A stretch of 64,000 nt of DNA from assembly GCF_024448135.1 (NCBI RefSeq), contig NZ_JAMRYX010000071.1, positions 1 to 64,000 of the forward strand, in the 5' to 3' direction. Below, piece by piece: positions 46,493 to 54,879 of this stretch; the stretch's first letter is position 1, and each line of letters opens with the position of its first letter. The notes beneath the pieces were generated by a model, which saw nothing but the letters and a program-made list of their open reading frames with translations, was not told the origin of the DNA and did not search any database. The DNA is from Methylocystis suflitae (GTDB taxonomy: Bacteria > Pseudomonadota > Alphaproteobacteria > Rhizobiales > Beijerinckiaceae). The position numbers and the translations under genes are program-made.

Positions 46493-47993
46493 ACCACGCC
46501 CTGACATCGGCCAGCGCCGGATGGCGGAGGCTCTTTTTGAGATAGGATTCAACGCGCGGAAGATGCGCGAGATATTGCGGCTTGCCGTCGCGCTGATCCA
46601 GCCGCGCGAAAATCCCCAGGATCTTTGTCGCGCGCTGCGCCGCCAGGATCGCATAAGCTTTAGCGAAAGCGGCCATGTCGAATGCGGAGTCGGCGTCGCG
46701 CCGCAGTTTGGCGTAATGGGCGAGGAGCTTCAACTCCAAATCGTCGGGCACGTCGACGCGGGCGTCCTGCCCTAGCGAAGCGACGTCATAGGCGGGGTGG
46801 CCGAGCACACAGTCCTGGAAATCGAGGATGCCGATCCGCGCCAGACCGTTCCGCTGCGCGAGCCACAAAAGATTGGGAGAGTGATAGTCTCTCAGAGTCC
46901 ATGTCGGCGCGGCGCTCGCGACATCGACAAGCGCCTGGCGCCAAAGATTGAGAAAGATGGCCTTGGCGCCGGACGAGACCGACGCCTTCTGGCGCGTCAG
47001 ATACCAGTCGACGAGCAATTCCACTTCGATCAGCAAGGCGTCGAGGTCATAGGGCGGGATGTGGTATTCGCCGCCGCCATCGACCGCGATCTTATCCGGC
47101 AGGCGCTGCGCGTGAAGATAGGCGAGCACGCCCGCCGCTTCGAGATAGCGCTCGACGATCGGGCCGCTCCCGTCGACGGCGCCCTCGCCGCCAAGATCCT
47201 CAATGATGAGCAGGCCGGCGTCGACATCTTTGGCGTAGACTTCCGGAGCCGAGAGCCCCAGGCCGCGCAGCCCCTGAGACATCGCGACAAAAGGAGCGAC
47301 GTTTTCGGCGAGGCGCGCGATCGCGCTATAGGATTTGCCGAAACGGATCGGCGGTCCGTCGGGCCGCGCCGGCGAGATCATCAGAATCGCGCGCTGTCCA
47401 TTTTGCTTTGCGAGCCGCTCATAGGCGCGCGTCGAAGCGTCGCCCTGGAGAAAACGCCGCTCGGCGCCGGCCCATCCCGCCTGTCGCAGAAGTTCGCGCA
47501 GCGCCTTAAAGGACGCGAGGCGCGACACGAAGCCGCCATAGCCGGAAATGGTGAGCCGACGCGCCTCGCGATTATCGCCATCGACGAAACTCAATCGCAC
47601 TTCGAGACGATCGGGCGAGAGCGCTTCGCGCGCACGTTCGGCCCATTCGACGAGCACGATCGCGTCGTCGGTCGCCTCCTCCCAGCCCAATCCCTCAAGC
47701 TCCCCAGTGTTCTCCAGCCGATAGAAGTCGGCGTGAACGACGCGCTTGCCTGCGCCCTCGTAGACTTGCATCAGCGTGAAGGTCGGGCTTGGCGCCTCAA
47801 GCCGCGGGTCCTCGACCAAAGCGCGAATCATCGCGCGCGCGAATGTGGTCTTGCCCGCGCCGAGATCGCCGGAAAGCATCACGGCGTCGCCGGTGCGAAC
47901 GAGCGTCGAAAGCTCTTGCGCCAGTTCAATCGTCTCGGCTTCGCTGGCGACGTCGAGGCGCCAGACAGCTTTCGGCGCTGACTCCTCGCTCAT
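46455..47993 (-). CDS. TsaE-AmgK fusion: t6A ATPase plus cell-wall amino-sugar kinase
   Basis: This 512-residue fused protein has two domains. Residues about 1-150 are TsaE (Walker A GDLGAGKT at 42-49, APSPTFTLMQVYEG, HADFYRL), the ATPase that helps TsaBD make threonylcarbamoyl-A37 in tRNA. Residues about 165-512 are an APH-fold kinase with LRDYHSPNLLW and ILDFQDCVLGHPAYD, matching AmgK, which phosphorylates MurNAc/GlcNAc at the anomeric position. Such fusions are common in alphaproteobacteria, so this is probably genuine and not an assembly error. Its ATG overlaps the divL stop codon (ATGA). Confidence 0.9.
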   Translation of the reverse strand: MSEESAPKAVWRLDVASEAETIELAQELSTLVRTGDAVMLSGDLGAGKTTFARAMIRALVEDPRLEAPSPTFTLMQVYEGAGKRVVHADFYRLENTGELEGLGWEEATDDAIVLVEWAERAREALSPDRLEVRLSFVDGDNREARRLTISGYGGFVSRLASFKALRELLRQAGWAGAERRFLQGDASTRAYERLAKQNGQRAILMISPARPDGPPIRFGKSYSAIARLAENVAPFVAMSQGLRGLGLSAPEVYAKDVDAGLLIIEDLGGEGAVDGSGPIVERYLEAAGVLAYLHAQRLPDKIAVDGGGEYHIPPYDLDALLIEVELLVDWYLTRQKASVSSGAKAIFLNLWRQALVDVASAAPTWTLRDYHSPNLLWLAQRNGLARIGILDFQDCVLGHPAYDVASLGQDARVDVPDDLELKLLAHYAKLRRDADSAFDMAAFAKAYAILAAQRATKILGIFARLDQRDGKPQYLAHLPRVESYLKKSLRHPALADVRAWYEANIPGLFREA

Positions 47994-50494
47994 TCGGCGC
48001 CTCCAGCGCTCGCCGCGAGAAGACGCGCCTCTTCATGCGCGGCATGCGCCGGAAAAATGCAGGTTACGGTCGTGCCTTCGCCAGGGGCGGAATCAATCAA
48101 GACCCTGCCGCCATGAAGCTCCATCAAGGCGCGCACGATGGAAAGGCCGAGCCCGACGCCGCGGTGGCGGGAGCCGGCAGTGTGCGACTCGAAGCGATCG
48201 AAGATGCGTTCGAGAATTTCCGGCGAAATGCCGCGGCCGCGATCGGTGACTTTGAAGACGATTTCGGCCTCGCGCCGCAACACGGCAAGCGTCACTGTCT
48301 GCCCCGGACGCGAAAATCCGATGGCGTTCGAAAGAAGATTGAACAGGATCTGGCGCACGCGTTTGGCGTCGCCGCGGAACGTTCCGACATCGTCCAGGGC
48401 GACGATCTGCACGTCGATCGAATTTTCGGCGAGCCGATCCTGCACGCCTTCGATCGCCGCGCGCATCGTCGCCTCGACGTCGACCTCGGAAATTTCAAGC
48501 TCCAGCGCGTCTTCGTCGATGGTCGCCAGATCGAGAATATCGTCGACGATGGCGAGCAGCGCCGCCGAGGATTTGTTGACATATCCGAGATATTCGCGCT
48601 GGCGCGGATTGAGCGGGCCGGTCGAGTCCTCTCCGAGGAGATGCACGAAGCCGTTGATGTTGTTGAGCGGCGAGCGCAGCTCATAACTGACGTGATGGAT
48701 GAAGTCATTGCGCAATTTTTCGGCGGCGAGCAGCGCCTTGTTACGGTCCGTCAATGCGCGCTCGACATTCACGTCGGCGGAAACGTCGACGAAGGTAAGG
48801 AGCGCCGCGCCGTCGAGCAGTGATTGCGCCGTGCAGTCCAAGACGACGCCGTCGCTGCGTTCGATGCGCCGCGTGAAGCCTTCGCGCAGCTCATTGAGAC
48901 CGGTGACGAAGCCTTGCAGCGCCGCCCATGTCTCCTCCGTGGCGTGCAGCGCGCGGCATCTCGCCGCGAGCGCGTCGAAGCGCGGCCGTTGCGTGAGCTC
49001 CGCTGGATCAAGCCGCCACAGATGGGCGAAGGCGGGATTGCTGAACTTCAAACGGCCGTCGGAACCGAACACCGCCACGCCCTCGTGCAGCGTCTCGAGC
49101 GTTTCGCTCTGCATGCGTGCAAGCGCGTTGAAGCGCGTCTGGAGATCGTAAGCCTTGGTGGCGTCGTCATAAAGATAGGTGACGCCGCCTTTGGGATTGG
49201 GATGCGCGACGACGTCGATGATGCGGCCATCCGGCAAATGCCACGTGTGACGTATGGGCTCCGGCGAGCGATAGACTTCAAACAATCGCTCTTTCCACGC
49301 CCTGTAATCCGACTCGACGGGCACGCGCTGCTCGGCGCGCAGTCGGTCGAGAATCTGCCCGTCGGTCGGCCGTTGTTCGAGGAACCTCGGGTCGAGCTGC
49401 CACAGCTTGGCGTAAGCGTCGTTGCTGTAAATCAGGCGCCGCGTGCGATCAAAGCTCGCGACCGCCGTCGGCAGCTGATCGAGCGTGCGCACATGCGATT
49501 GCATCTGCTGTTCAAGATCAGCGCGCACCGTCTCGACCTCATGACGATCGATCGCGATGGCGGCGGCGGCGCCTGCAGCGGAGGCTTGTGTGACGTCGAG
49601 CCGATGGCGCTCGCCCGCGACGACGGCGTTGACGCGCTCGCGCCAGACGCTGTTTTTGGCGCGCGCTTGCTCGGCGGCGCTACGCGCCGACTGGTCGAGC
49701 AACTCCAGTTTGCGGGCGAGGGCGTCCTCGGGGTTCTTCGCTTCGACCGCCTGCGCATAAGCGTCGTTGACGAAGACGAGTTCGCCCGCCTCATTGCGTA
49801 TCCAAAATGGCGCGGGCAGCGCCTGGAGCATCGCGCGCAGACCGGAGAGTTCAGATTGCGCCGACGCGTAGCGCTCGCGAAGGCCAATCAGCTCCAACCG
49901 GTCGCCGGAGACTTCACGGATGCGCAACACGACGCTGCCGCCAACCGCTCGGCCGTCGGCGTCAAAATACCGACCGGCGACGCCGGCAAGCGCCAGGCGG
50001 AAGCTTTCGCCGCTCTTGCGCAGACGGTCGACGGCGCTTTCGAGCGCCTGAGCGTCTTTGGGCGCAAGCCAGGCGGCAAAGCTCAATATGCGGCGCGGCG
50101 CGGCGACAGCCCCGGTCATGATCAGAGATGAAGAATGGATTTCGGGCTCGGCGTCGGGCGCCGTCCAGGCGACGAAGATCTGCGGCTCGGATGCGAGGAA
50201 GGTTTTCGCCCGCCCCAGTTGGGCGCGAGCGTCGTCGAATTCGAGTCGCAAGGCGGCTTCGCGGCGACGCCAGGCGGCGCGCTCGCGCACATGCGTCGCG
50301 ACGAGGGCCGCGGCGAAAATCGCCAGTCCGCCGCTAAAGGCGAAGCTGACGATCTGCGGATCAATGGCCAGATCCTCGAGGAAGCCTGCCGCGCGCGCCG
50401 GCGTCGCCTCGAGCCATAAAAGCAAAGACCCGAGGGAAGCGCCGGCAAAGGGAGGAGCGCCAGAGTGGTTAATCGCGCGGCGCCGTCTCGTCAT
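47990..50494 (-). CDS. divL: DivL-type PAS sensor pseudokinase (Tyr in the H-box)
   Basis: This 834-residue protein has an N-terminal membrane helix (about 44-67), at least three PAS-like regions (about 220-300, 335-450 and 460-575) and a HisKA/HATPase core. At the phospho-acceptor site the sequence reads HHVSYELRSPL, with Tyr604 where histidine kinases have His. This is the hallmark of DivL, which in Caulobacter binds DivK~P and controls CckA, hence CtrA and the cell cycle. N-box (ILFNLLSNAIGFS) and G-box (GVGLGLSIVRAL) are intact. The ATG at 50494 gives a sensible N-terminus. It heads the operon divL-tsaE/amgK-murU-addB-addA. Confidence 0.9.
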   Translation of the reverse strand: MTRRRRAINHSGAPPFAGASLGSLLLWLEATPARAAGFLEDLAIDPQIVSFAFSGGLAIFAAALVATHVRERAAWRRREAALRLEFDDARAQLGRAKTFLASEPQIFVAWTAPDAEPEIHSSSLIMTGAVAAPRRILSFAAWLAPKDAQALESAVDRLRKSGESFRLALAGVAGRYFDADGRAVGGSVVLRIREVSGDRLELIGLRERYASAQSELSGLRAMLQALPAPFWIRNEAGELVFVNDAYAQAVEAKNPEDALARKLELLDQSARSAAEQARAKNSVWRERVNAVVAGERHRLDVTQASAAGAAAAIAIDRHEVETVRADLEQQMQSHVRTLDQLPTAVASFDRTRRLIYSNDAYAKLWQLDPRFLEQRPTDGQILDRLRAEQRVPVESDYRAWKERLFEVYRSPEPIRHTWHLPDGRIIDVVAHPNPKGGVTYLYDDATKAYDLQTRFNALARMQSETLETLHEGVAVFGSDGRLKFSNPAFAHLWRLDPAELTQRPRFDALAARCRALHATEETWAALQGFVTGLNELREGFTRRIERSDGVVLDCTAQSLLDGAALLTFVDVSADVNVERALTDRNKALLAAEKLRNDFIHHVSYELRSPLNNINGFVHLLGEDSTGPLNPRQREYLGYVNKSSAALLAIVDDILDLATIDEDALELEISEVDVEATMRAAIEGVQDRLAENSIDVQIVALDDVGTFRGDAKRVRQILFNLLSNAIGFSRPGQTVTLAVLRREAEIVFKVTDRGRGISPEILERIFDRFESHTAGSRHRGVGLGLSIVRALMELHGGRVLIDSAPGEGTTVTCIFPAHAAHEEARLLAASAGGAE

Positions 50495-50798
50495 TGCGAG
50501 GACGACTCCGCTTGCAAGCGATCGAATTGGCGCGTCATGAAAGCCGGTCTCCACGGTCAATTGCGGGTGCTCATCACAACAACGCCGTAAACGGTTCTTG
50601 CAGAACGCGGACGCAGCCTGCCGAGCGCAGGACGCGGATGGGCTCCGACCGCAGGAAGACGGAGGGGTCCGTCCGTCGCCTGTCGCGCGCACACGAATCA
50701 ACCCCAATCTAAAGCGCAATTGCCCAAAACGGAATCTTTGAAGCGCGAATGTGCAAGGCGTTCGGGCGAACGTCGATCTCCGCGTATGACGCGAAATG

Positions 50799-50847
50799 CC
50801 TCTCCCTTGCGGAGAGGTCGGCGATCGAAGACCAACGGGTGGGGCCG
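50799..50847. repeat. CTCTCCC palindromic repeat
   Basis: The palindrome CCTCTCCCTTGCGGAGAGG is followed by GTCGGCGATCGAAGACCAACGGGTGGGG, the same arrangement as the units at 8081-8130 and 8192-8240, but more diverged. Confidence 0.6.
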
Positions 50848-50962
50848 CATCACACGCCCTTGAGCAAATTTTGACCCGTCCAACTCCCTTACGCGGGCTC
50901 CCTTTCCGTCAAGGGGGAAGGACGCGCAACGCTTTGCCTTCAACCGGTCGCCCTGCTCGCAG

Positions 50963-51004
50963 GCCTCTTAAAAGACGGCCTCGCTCCAGGCAAGGAGCGA
51001 GGCC
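50963..51004 (-). terminator. Rho-independent terminator of ahcY
   Basis: An 11-bp perfect stem (GGCCTCGCTCC 50977-50987, GGAGCGAGGCC 50994-51004) is followed on the minus strand by GTCTTTTAAG. It lies 26 bases past the ahcY stop codon. Confidence 0.85.
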
Positions 51005-51030
51005 GCAAATCGGAAAAAACCTGAACCGCG

Positions 51031-52440
51031 TCAGTAGCGGTAATGGTCCGGCTTGAACGGGCCGTTCTTCGGCAGGTTCAGATATTTGGCCTGCTCATCG
51101 GTCATCTGCGTCAGCTTCACGCCGATCTTGTCGAGATGCAGCGAGGCGACCTTCTCGTCGAGATGCTTGGGCAGCGTGTAGACCCCGACAGGATACTGGC
51201 CCTGCTTGGTCCACAGCTCGATCTGCGCCAGCGTCTGATTGGTGAAGGACGCCGACATCACGAAGGAGGGATGACCCGTCGCGCAGCCGAGATTCACGAG
51301 GCGCCCTTCCGCGAGCAGCAGGATGCGCTTGCCGTCCGCGAACTCGATCTCGTCGACCTGCGGCTTCACATTGTGCCACTTCAGGTTCTTCAGGCCGGCG
51401 ACTTGAATCTCCGAGTCGAAATGGCCGATGTTGCAGACGATGGCGCGGTCCTTCATGGCGCGCATATGGTCGACGGTGATGACGTCGACATTGCCGGTCG
51501 CCGTGCAGAAGATGTCGCCGCGCGGCGCGGCGTCTTCCATGGTCGTGACTTCATAGCCTTCCATCGCCGCCTGCAGCGCGCAGATCGGATCGATTTCGGT
51601 GACGAGCACGCGGCAACCGGCGTTGCGCAGCGACGCGGCCGAGCCTTTGCCCACGTCGCCATAGCCGGCGATGACGGCGACCTTGCCGGCCATCATCACG
51701 TCGGTGGCGCGGCGCACGCCGTCGACGAGCGACTCGCGGCAGCCATAGAGATTGTCGAATTTCGACTTCGTGACCGAGTCGTTGACGTTGATCGCCGGCC
51801 AGAGGAGCTTGCCCTCCTTGTGCATCACATAGAGGCGATGCACGCCCGTCGTCGTCTCTTCGGTGACGCCTTTGATCGCCTCGGCGTTGCGCTTGTAGAA
51901 GCCCGGATTGGCCTTCAGGCGCTTCTTGATCGAGGCGTAGAGAACTTCTTCTTCTTCATTGGAGGCGGTTTCGAGGAAGGCGACGTCGCCCTGCTCGGCG
52001 CGCAGGCCAAGGTGGATCAGCAGCGTCGCGTCGCCGCCGTCGTCGAGAATCATGTTCGGGCAGCCGCCGTCGCCCCATTCGAAGATCTTGTGGGTGTAGT
52101 CCCAATAGTCCTCGAGGCTCTCGCCCTTCTTGGCGAAGACCGGCGTGCCGGTCGCGGCGATGGCGGCGGCGGCGTGGTCCTGCGTCGAATAGATGTTGCA
52201 GGAGGCCCAGCGCACGTCGGCGCCGAGCGCCTTCAAGGTCTCGATCAGCACGGCCGTCTGGATGGTCATATGGAGGGAGCCCGCGACGCGCGCGCCTTTT
52301 AGCGGCTGCGACGGGCCATATTCGCTGCGGGTCGCCATCAGGCCCGGCATTTCCGTCTCGGCGATGGCGATTTCCTTGCGGCCCCAGTCGGCCAGCGAAA
52401 GGTCGGTGACGGCGAAATCGTTAAAGTGATGTGCGGTCAT
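51031..52440 (-). CDS. ahcY: Adenosylhomocysteinase
   Basis: This 469-residue, NAD-dependent enzyme splits S-adenosylhomocysteine, the inhibitory by-product of methyl transfer, into homocysteine and adenosine. Family landmarks are [25 protein letters not shown] (NAD site), [16 protein letters not shown] with the conserved Lys, and the C-terminal KPDHYRY. The ATG at 52440 has AAGGA 7 bases upstream; the open frame continues but is not conserved. A palindromic operator candidate lies about 240 bases upstream, with a dispersed repeat lying in between. Confidence 0.98.
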   Translation of the reverse strand: MTAHHFNDFAVTDLSLADWGRKEIAIAETEMPGLMATRSEYGPSQPLKGARVAGSLHMTIQTAVLIETLKALGADVRWASCNIYSTQDHAAAAIAATGTPVFAKKGESLEDYWDYTHKIFEWGDGGCPNMILDDGGDATLLIHLGLRAEQGDVAFLETASNEEEEVLYASIKKRLKANPGFYKRNAEAIKGVTEETTTGVHRLYVMHKEGKLLWPAINVNDSVTKSKFDNLYGCRESLVDGVRRATDVMMAGKVAVIAGYGDVGKGSAASLRNAGCRVLVTEIDPICALQAAMEGYEVTTMEDAAPRGDIFCTATGNVDVITVDHMRAMKDRAIVCNIGHFDSEIQVAGLKNLKWHNVKPQVDEIEFADGKRILLLAEGRLVNLGCATGHPSFVMSASFTNQTLAQIELWTKQGQYPVGVYTLPKHLDEKVASLHLDKIGVKLTQMTDEQAKYLNLPKNGPFKPDHYRY

Positions 52441-52478
52441 GCGAAATCCTTCTGTTTTCCTGCGCGGCTTAGTCTCGG

Positions 52479-52584
52479 ATGTCATTCCCAACGCGCGAAG
52501 CGCGATCGGGAATCCAGAGCAAGGCGAGCATTTCTGCGTCGGCTCTGGATTCCCGGTCGGGCCTGCGGCCTGCCGGGAATGACA
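52479..52584. repeat. Dispersed inverted-repeat element in the ahcY leader
   Basis: The ends TGTCATTCCC and GGGAATGACA are inverted repeats about 105 bases apart. Inside are further paired segments (GGGAATCCAGAGC / GCTCTGGATTCCC). The whole can fold into a long hairpin. Elements of this type are scattered in many alphaproteobacterial genomes. It separates the ahcY start from the operator-like palindrome. Confidence 0.75.
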
Positions 52585-52678
52585 CGCCAAGGAGCGGCTC
52601 AACCGAATTCGCGCCGCAGGCTCAGGCCAACGGCTCGGCGCCAGCCTATAGCAGGGGCGGCCGAGAAAGGCAATAAAG

Positions 52679-52698
52679 ATATAAAGATTTCTTTATGT
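52679..52698. promoter_or_regulatory. Operator-like palindrome ATATAAAGATTTCTTTATGT
   Basis: The 20-base palindrome has 8 of 10 paired positions (ATAAAGA / TCTTTAT core) and stands out in a GC-rich genome. It lies between the divergent ahcY and response-regulator genes. Palindromes of similar look precede methionine-cycle genes regulated by ArsR-family SAM/SAH-responsive repressors in some proteobacteria; that assignment is from memory and inference only. Confidence 0.4.
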
Positions 52699-52828
52699 CT
52701 ATATGCGACAGGGGCCGAGCCACCGCAACAAACCGAAACAAGCGCGCCAGAATCTCGACACAGCGGTGAGGGACCCTTGGCAGGGAACTCAGCGCTGGCC
52801 CGGAGCCGCGAATAAAGGGGGCCCTAGC

Positions 52829-53545
52829 TTGAATGAAACCGCATCAAACGCGGTCGAAAGGCGACGGATTCTCGTCGTCGAGGACGACGAGGAGATCAGA
52901 TCGCTCTTATCGAAATATCTCAGCGACTGCGGATTTAAGGTGATGCTTGCCGGAGACGGCAAACAGATGGACGAGCTCCTCGCGAGTTCGCAGGTCGATC
53001 TCATCGTGCTCGACGTCAACCTTCCCGATGAGGATGGATTTTCGATTTGCATGCGCTTGCGGAACACGGGAAGCCCCCCAGTGATCATGCTGACCGCGCG
53101 TGGCGAAGACACGGACCGGATACTCGGCATTGAGCTCGGCGCCGACGATTATCTGGTCAAGCCCTTCGTTCCGCGCGAACTGCTCGCACGCATCGGCGCC
53201 GTCCTTCGGCGGACGGCTCCGGACATCGAGCCCAGCCAGCAAATTAATGCCTATTGCTTCTCCGGCTTTGTTTTGAACTCCTCCACGCGTCGCCTGTTGG
53301 GCCCGACCGGCGTAAGGGTGATTCTGACGAGCGCGGAATTCGACCTGTTGCTGACGCTCTGCCGCAATCCCGGAAAAATATTCGCGCGCGACGAGCTGAA
53401 GGCGGCGTCAACGACTGAGCGGAGCGTGGACATCCTGATCAGCCGGCTTCGTCAAAAGATCGAGAATGACCCGCGAGACCCGACGCTCATTCAGACGATC
53501 CGCTCGATGGGCTACACGTTCACGGCGAAAGTCAGCGCTCATTGA
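52829..53545 (+). CDS. OmpR-family response regulator
   Basis: The 238-residue protein has a receiver domain with the acidic pair in VVEDDEE, phospho-acceptor Asp62 (IVLDVNLPD), Thr89 and Lys111. A C-terminal winged-helix DNA-binding domain (about 150-235, ILTSAEFDLLLTLCRNPGKIF, SVDILISRLRQKIE) follows. The start is most likely a TTG at 52829; the frame is open upstream but the extra part is not conserved. The partner kinase overlaps its stop (TTGA). Target genes unknown; the neighbouring glycosyltransferase or the pair itself are candidates. Confidence 0.88.
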   Translation: MNETASNAVERRRILVVEDDEEIRSLLSKYLSDCGFKVMLAGDGKQMDELLASSQVDLIVLDVNLPDEDGFSICMRLRNTGSPPVIMLTARGEDTDRILGIELGADDYLVKPFVPRELLARIGAVLRRTAPDIEPSQQINAYCFSGFVLNSSTRRLLGPTGVRVILTSAEFDLLLTLCRNPGKIFARDELKAASTTERSVDILISRLRQKIENDPRDPTLIQTIRSMGYTFTAKVSAH

Positions 53546-54825
53546 AAACATCTGCGCTCCGAAACATCAATGTGCAGTTGGGACTTCTCCTCCTCCTATG
53601 CGTCGGCCTGTTCCATGCGGCGGTGACGACGATCTTTTTTCTGACCCAACCCGCTCCGGGCGACCCTCGAGACCTAAGCGCCGCTCTCAGCGTGGCGGCT
53701 TTGACAGCCTTAGACGCCGCCTCCGCAGCGGAACGGCCAGCCATCGCCACGGCATTTAATGCAAACCTTCCAGGGTTTCACGTCGCGCTCTTAGGGCCAG
53801 GAGTCGCCGCCCGCAACGGAGGCCAGCCAGTTTATTTCCAAGATCGCCTTCCCACCGGAGTCGAGATCGAAGCCCACGACGGCGACAAGCGATTTAGCGG
53901 GTCGTTGCACGACGGTCAGAAATTCGAACTCGACGCTCCGACCCGGCGTCCCGGTTTCCCACGGTTCGCGGTCGTCACCCTCGGCTTCGTCGCGATCAGT
54001 CTGTTCATCTTCTCCTTATGGGCCGCGCTGTCGCTTACGCGCCCCCTGACGAACTTCGCCAACGCTGCCGAATCCTTCGGCCTCGACAGCGTCCCGGCGC
54101 AGCTCGCCGAGACAGGACCCGAAGAAGTCCGCAAGGCGACGCGGGCCTTCAACCGCATGCAGCATCGCATCGCCCTGATGGCCTCCCAACGAACGAGGAT
54201 GTTGACGTCCGTTAGCCATGACCTTCGAACGCCGATTACGCGAATGCGCCTTCGCGCCGAATACATCGAAAGTGGCGACACGAAACTGAAACTGCTGCGT
54301 GACCTCGACCAGATGGAGGCGATGGTCCGCAGCTGCCTGGACTACTTGCGCGGCGGTTTCCAGCAGGAAGTCGTCGCGCTGGATCTGGCGAGCCTGTTGC
54401 AGGCGGTTGTCGATCAGTTCGGCGATATGGGCGCCGACGCGCGTTACGACGGAGTCGATCACTTAAGCGTTCTCGGCAGTCCAGACGATCTGGAGCGTGC
54501 GTTCTCTAACCTCATAGACAATGCCGTAAAATACGGGGAAAGCCCCGAGGTCCGGCTGTGGGAAAGCGATGAAGCAGCCGTTGTCGAGGTCGTCGACAGG
54601 GGTCCGGGCATCCCGCCGGAAAAGAGGGAATCGATGCTGGAACCCTTCGAGCGAGGAGACGTCAACGCGTCCGCGAACGAGGGATTTGGCCTGGGCTTGG
54701 CGATCGCGCGCGCGATCGTAGAAGCTCACGGCGGACGCCTCACGTTGGATGAGCGGACCGGCGGCGGCCTGATCGCGAGGGTGTCGCTGGCCAAGCTGAA
54801 CTCGAAACAAAACGAAACAAATTGA
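53542..54825 (+). CDS. EnvZ-type sensor histidine kinase
   Basis: This 427-residue kinase has helix 1 (about 12-34), a periplasmic domain of about 105 residues with no known fold, helix 2 (about 143-163) and HAMP. The dimerisation/phospho-acceptor box is SVSHDLRTPITRMRLRAE (His226), and the ATPase domain has FSNLIDNAVKYGE, VVDRGPGIP and GFGLGLAIARAIVEAHGG. It uses a TTG start that overlaps the stop of its response regulator. The signal is unknown. Confidence 0.9.
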   Translation: MKTSALRNINVQLGLLLLLCVGLFHAAVTTIFFLTQPAPGDPRDLSAALSVAALTALDAASAAERPAIATAFNANLPGFHVALLGPGVAARNGGQPVYFQDRLPTGVEIEAHDGDKRFSGSLHDGQKFELDAPTRRPGFPRFAVVTLGFVAISLFIFSLWAALSLTRPLTNFANAAESFGLDSVPAQLAETGPEEVRKATRAFNRMQHRIALMASQRTRMLTSVSHDLRTPITRMRLRAEYIESGDTKLKLLRDLDQMEAMVRSCLDYLRGGFQQEVVALDLASLLQAVVDQFGDMGADARYDGVDHLSVLGSPDDLERAFSNLIDNAVKYGESPEVRLWESDEAAVVEVVDRGPGIPPEKRESMLEPFERGDVNASANEGFGLGLAIARAIVEAHGGRLTLDERTGGGLIARVSLAKLNSKQNETN

Positions 54826-54879
54826 GCAAATAAATGTCTCCGGGGAATCCGACCTTGAGGACCCAAAGGGGTCATCGGT

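Larger units (their letters stand above)
50495..51030. other. 536-base gap between ahcY and divL
   Basis: No gene is supported. The gap holds the promoter side of divL, a CTCTCCC palindromic repeat at 50799-50847, and the terminator of ahcY at 50963-51004. Short open frames here have no recognisable content. Confidence 0.6.
52441..52828. other. Divergent regulatory region between ahcY and the two-component genes
   Basis: This 388-base gap contains no gene I can support. It holds the inverted-repeat element 52479-52584 and the AT-rich palindrome at 52679-52698; the promoters for ahcY (minus) and the response regulator (plus) must also be here. I looked for an S-adenosylhomocysteine riboswitch in front of ahcY and could not recognise one. 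Confidence 0.55.

Noticed and set aside
52441-52700. A possible SAH riboswitch in front of ahcY
   Set aside because: The structured part is explained by a dispersed inverted-repeat element; no SAH-aptamer core was recognisable by eye.
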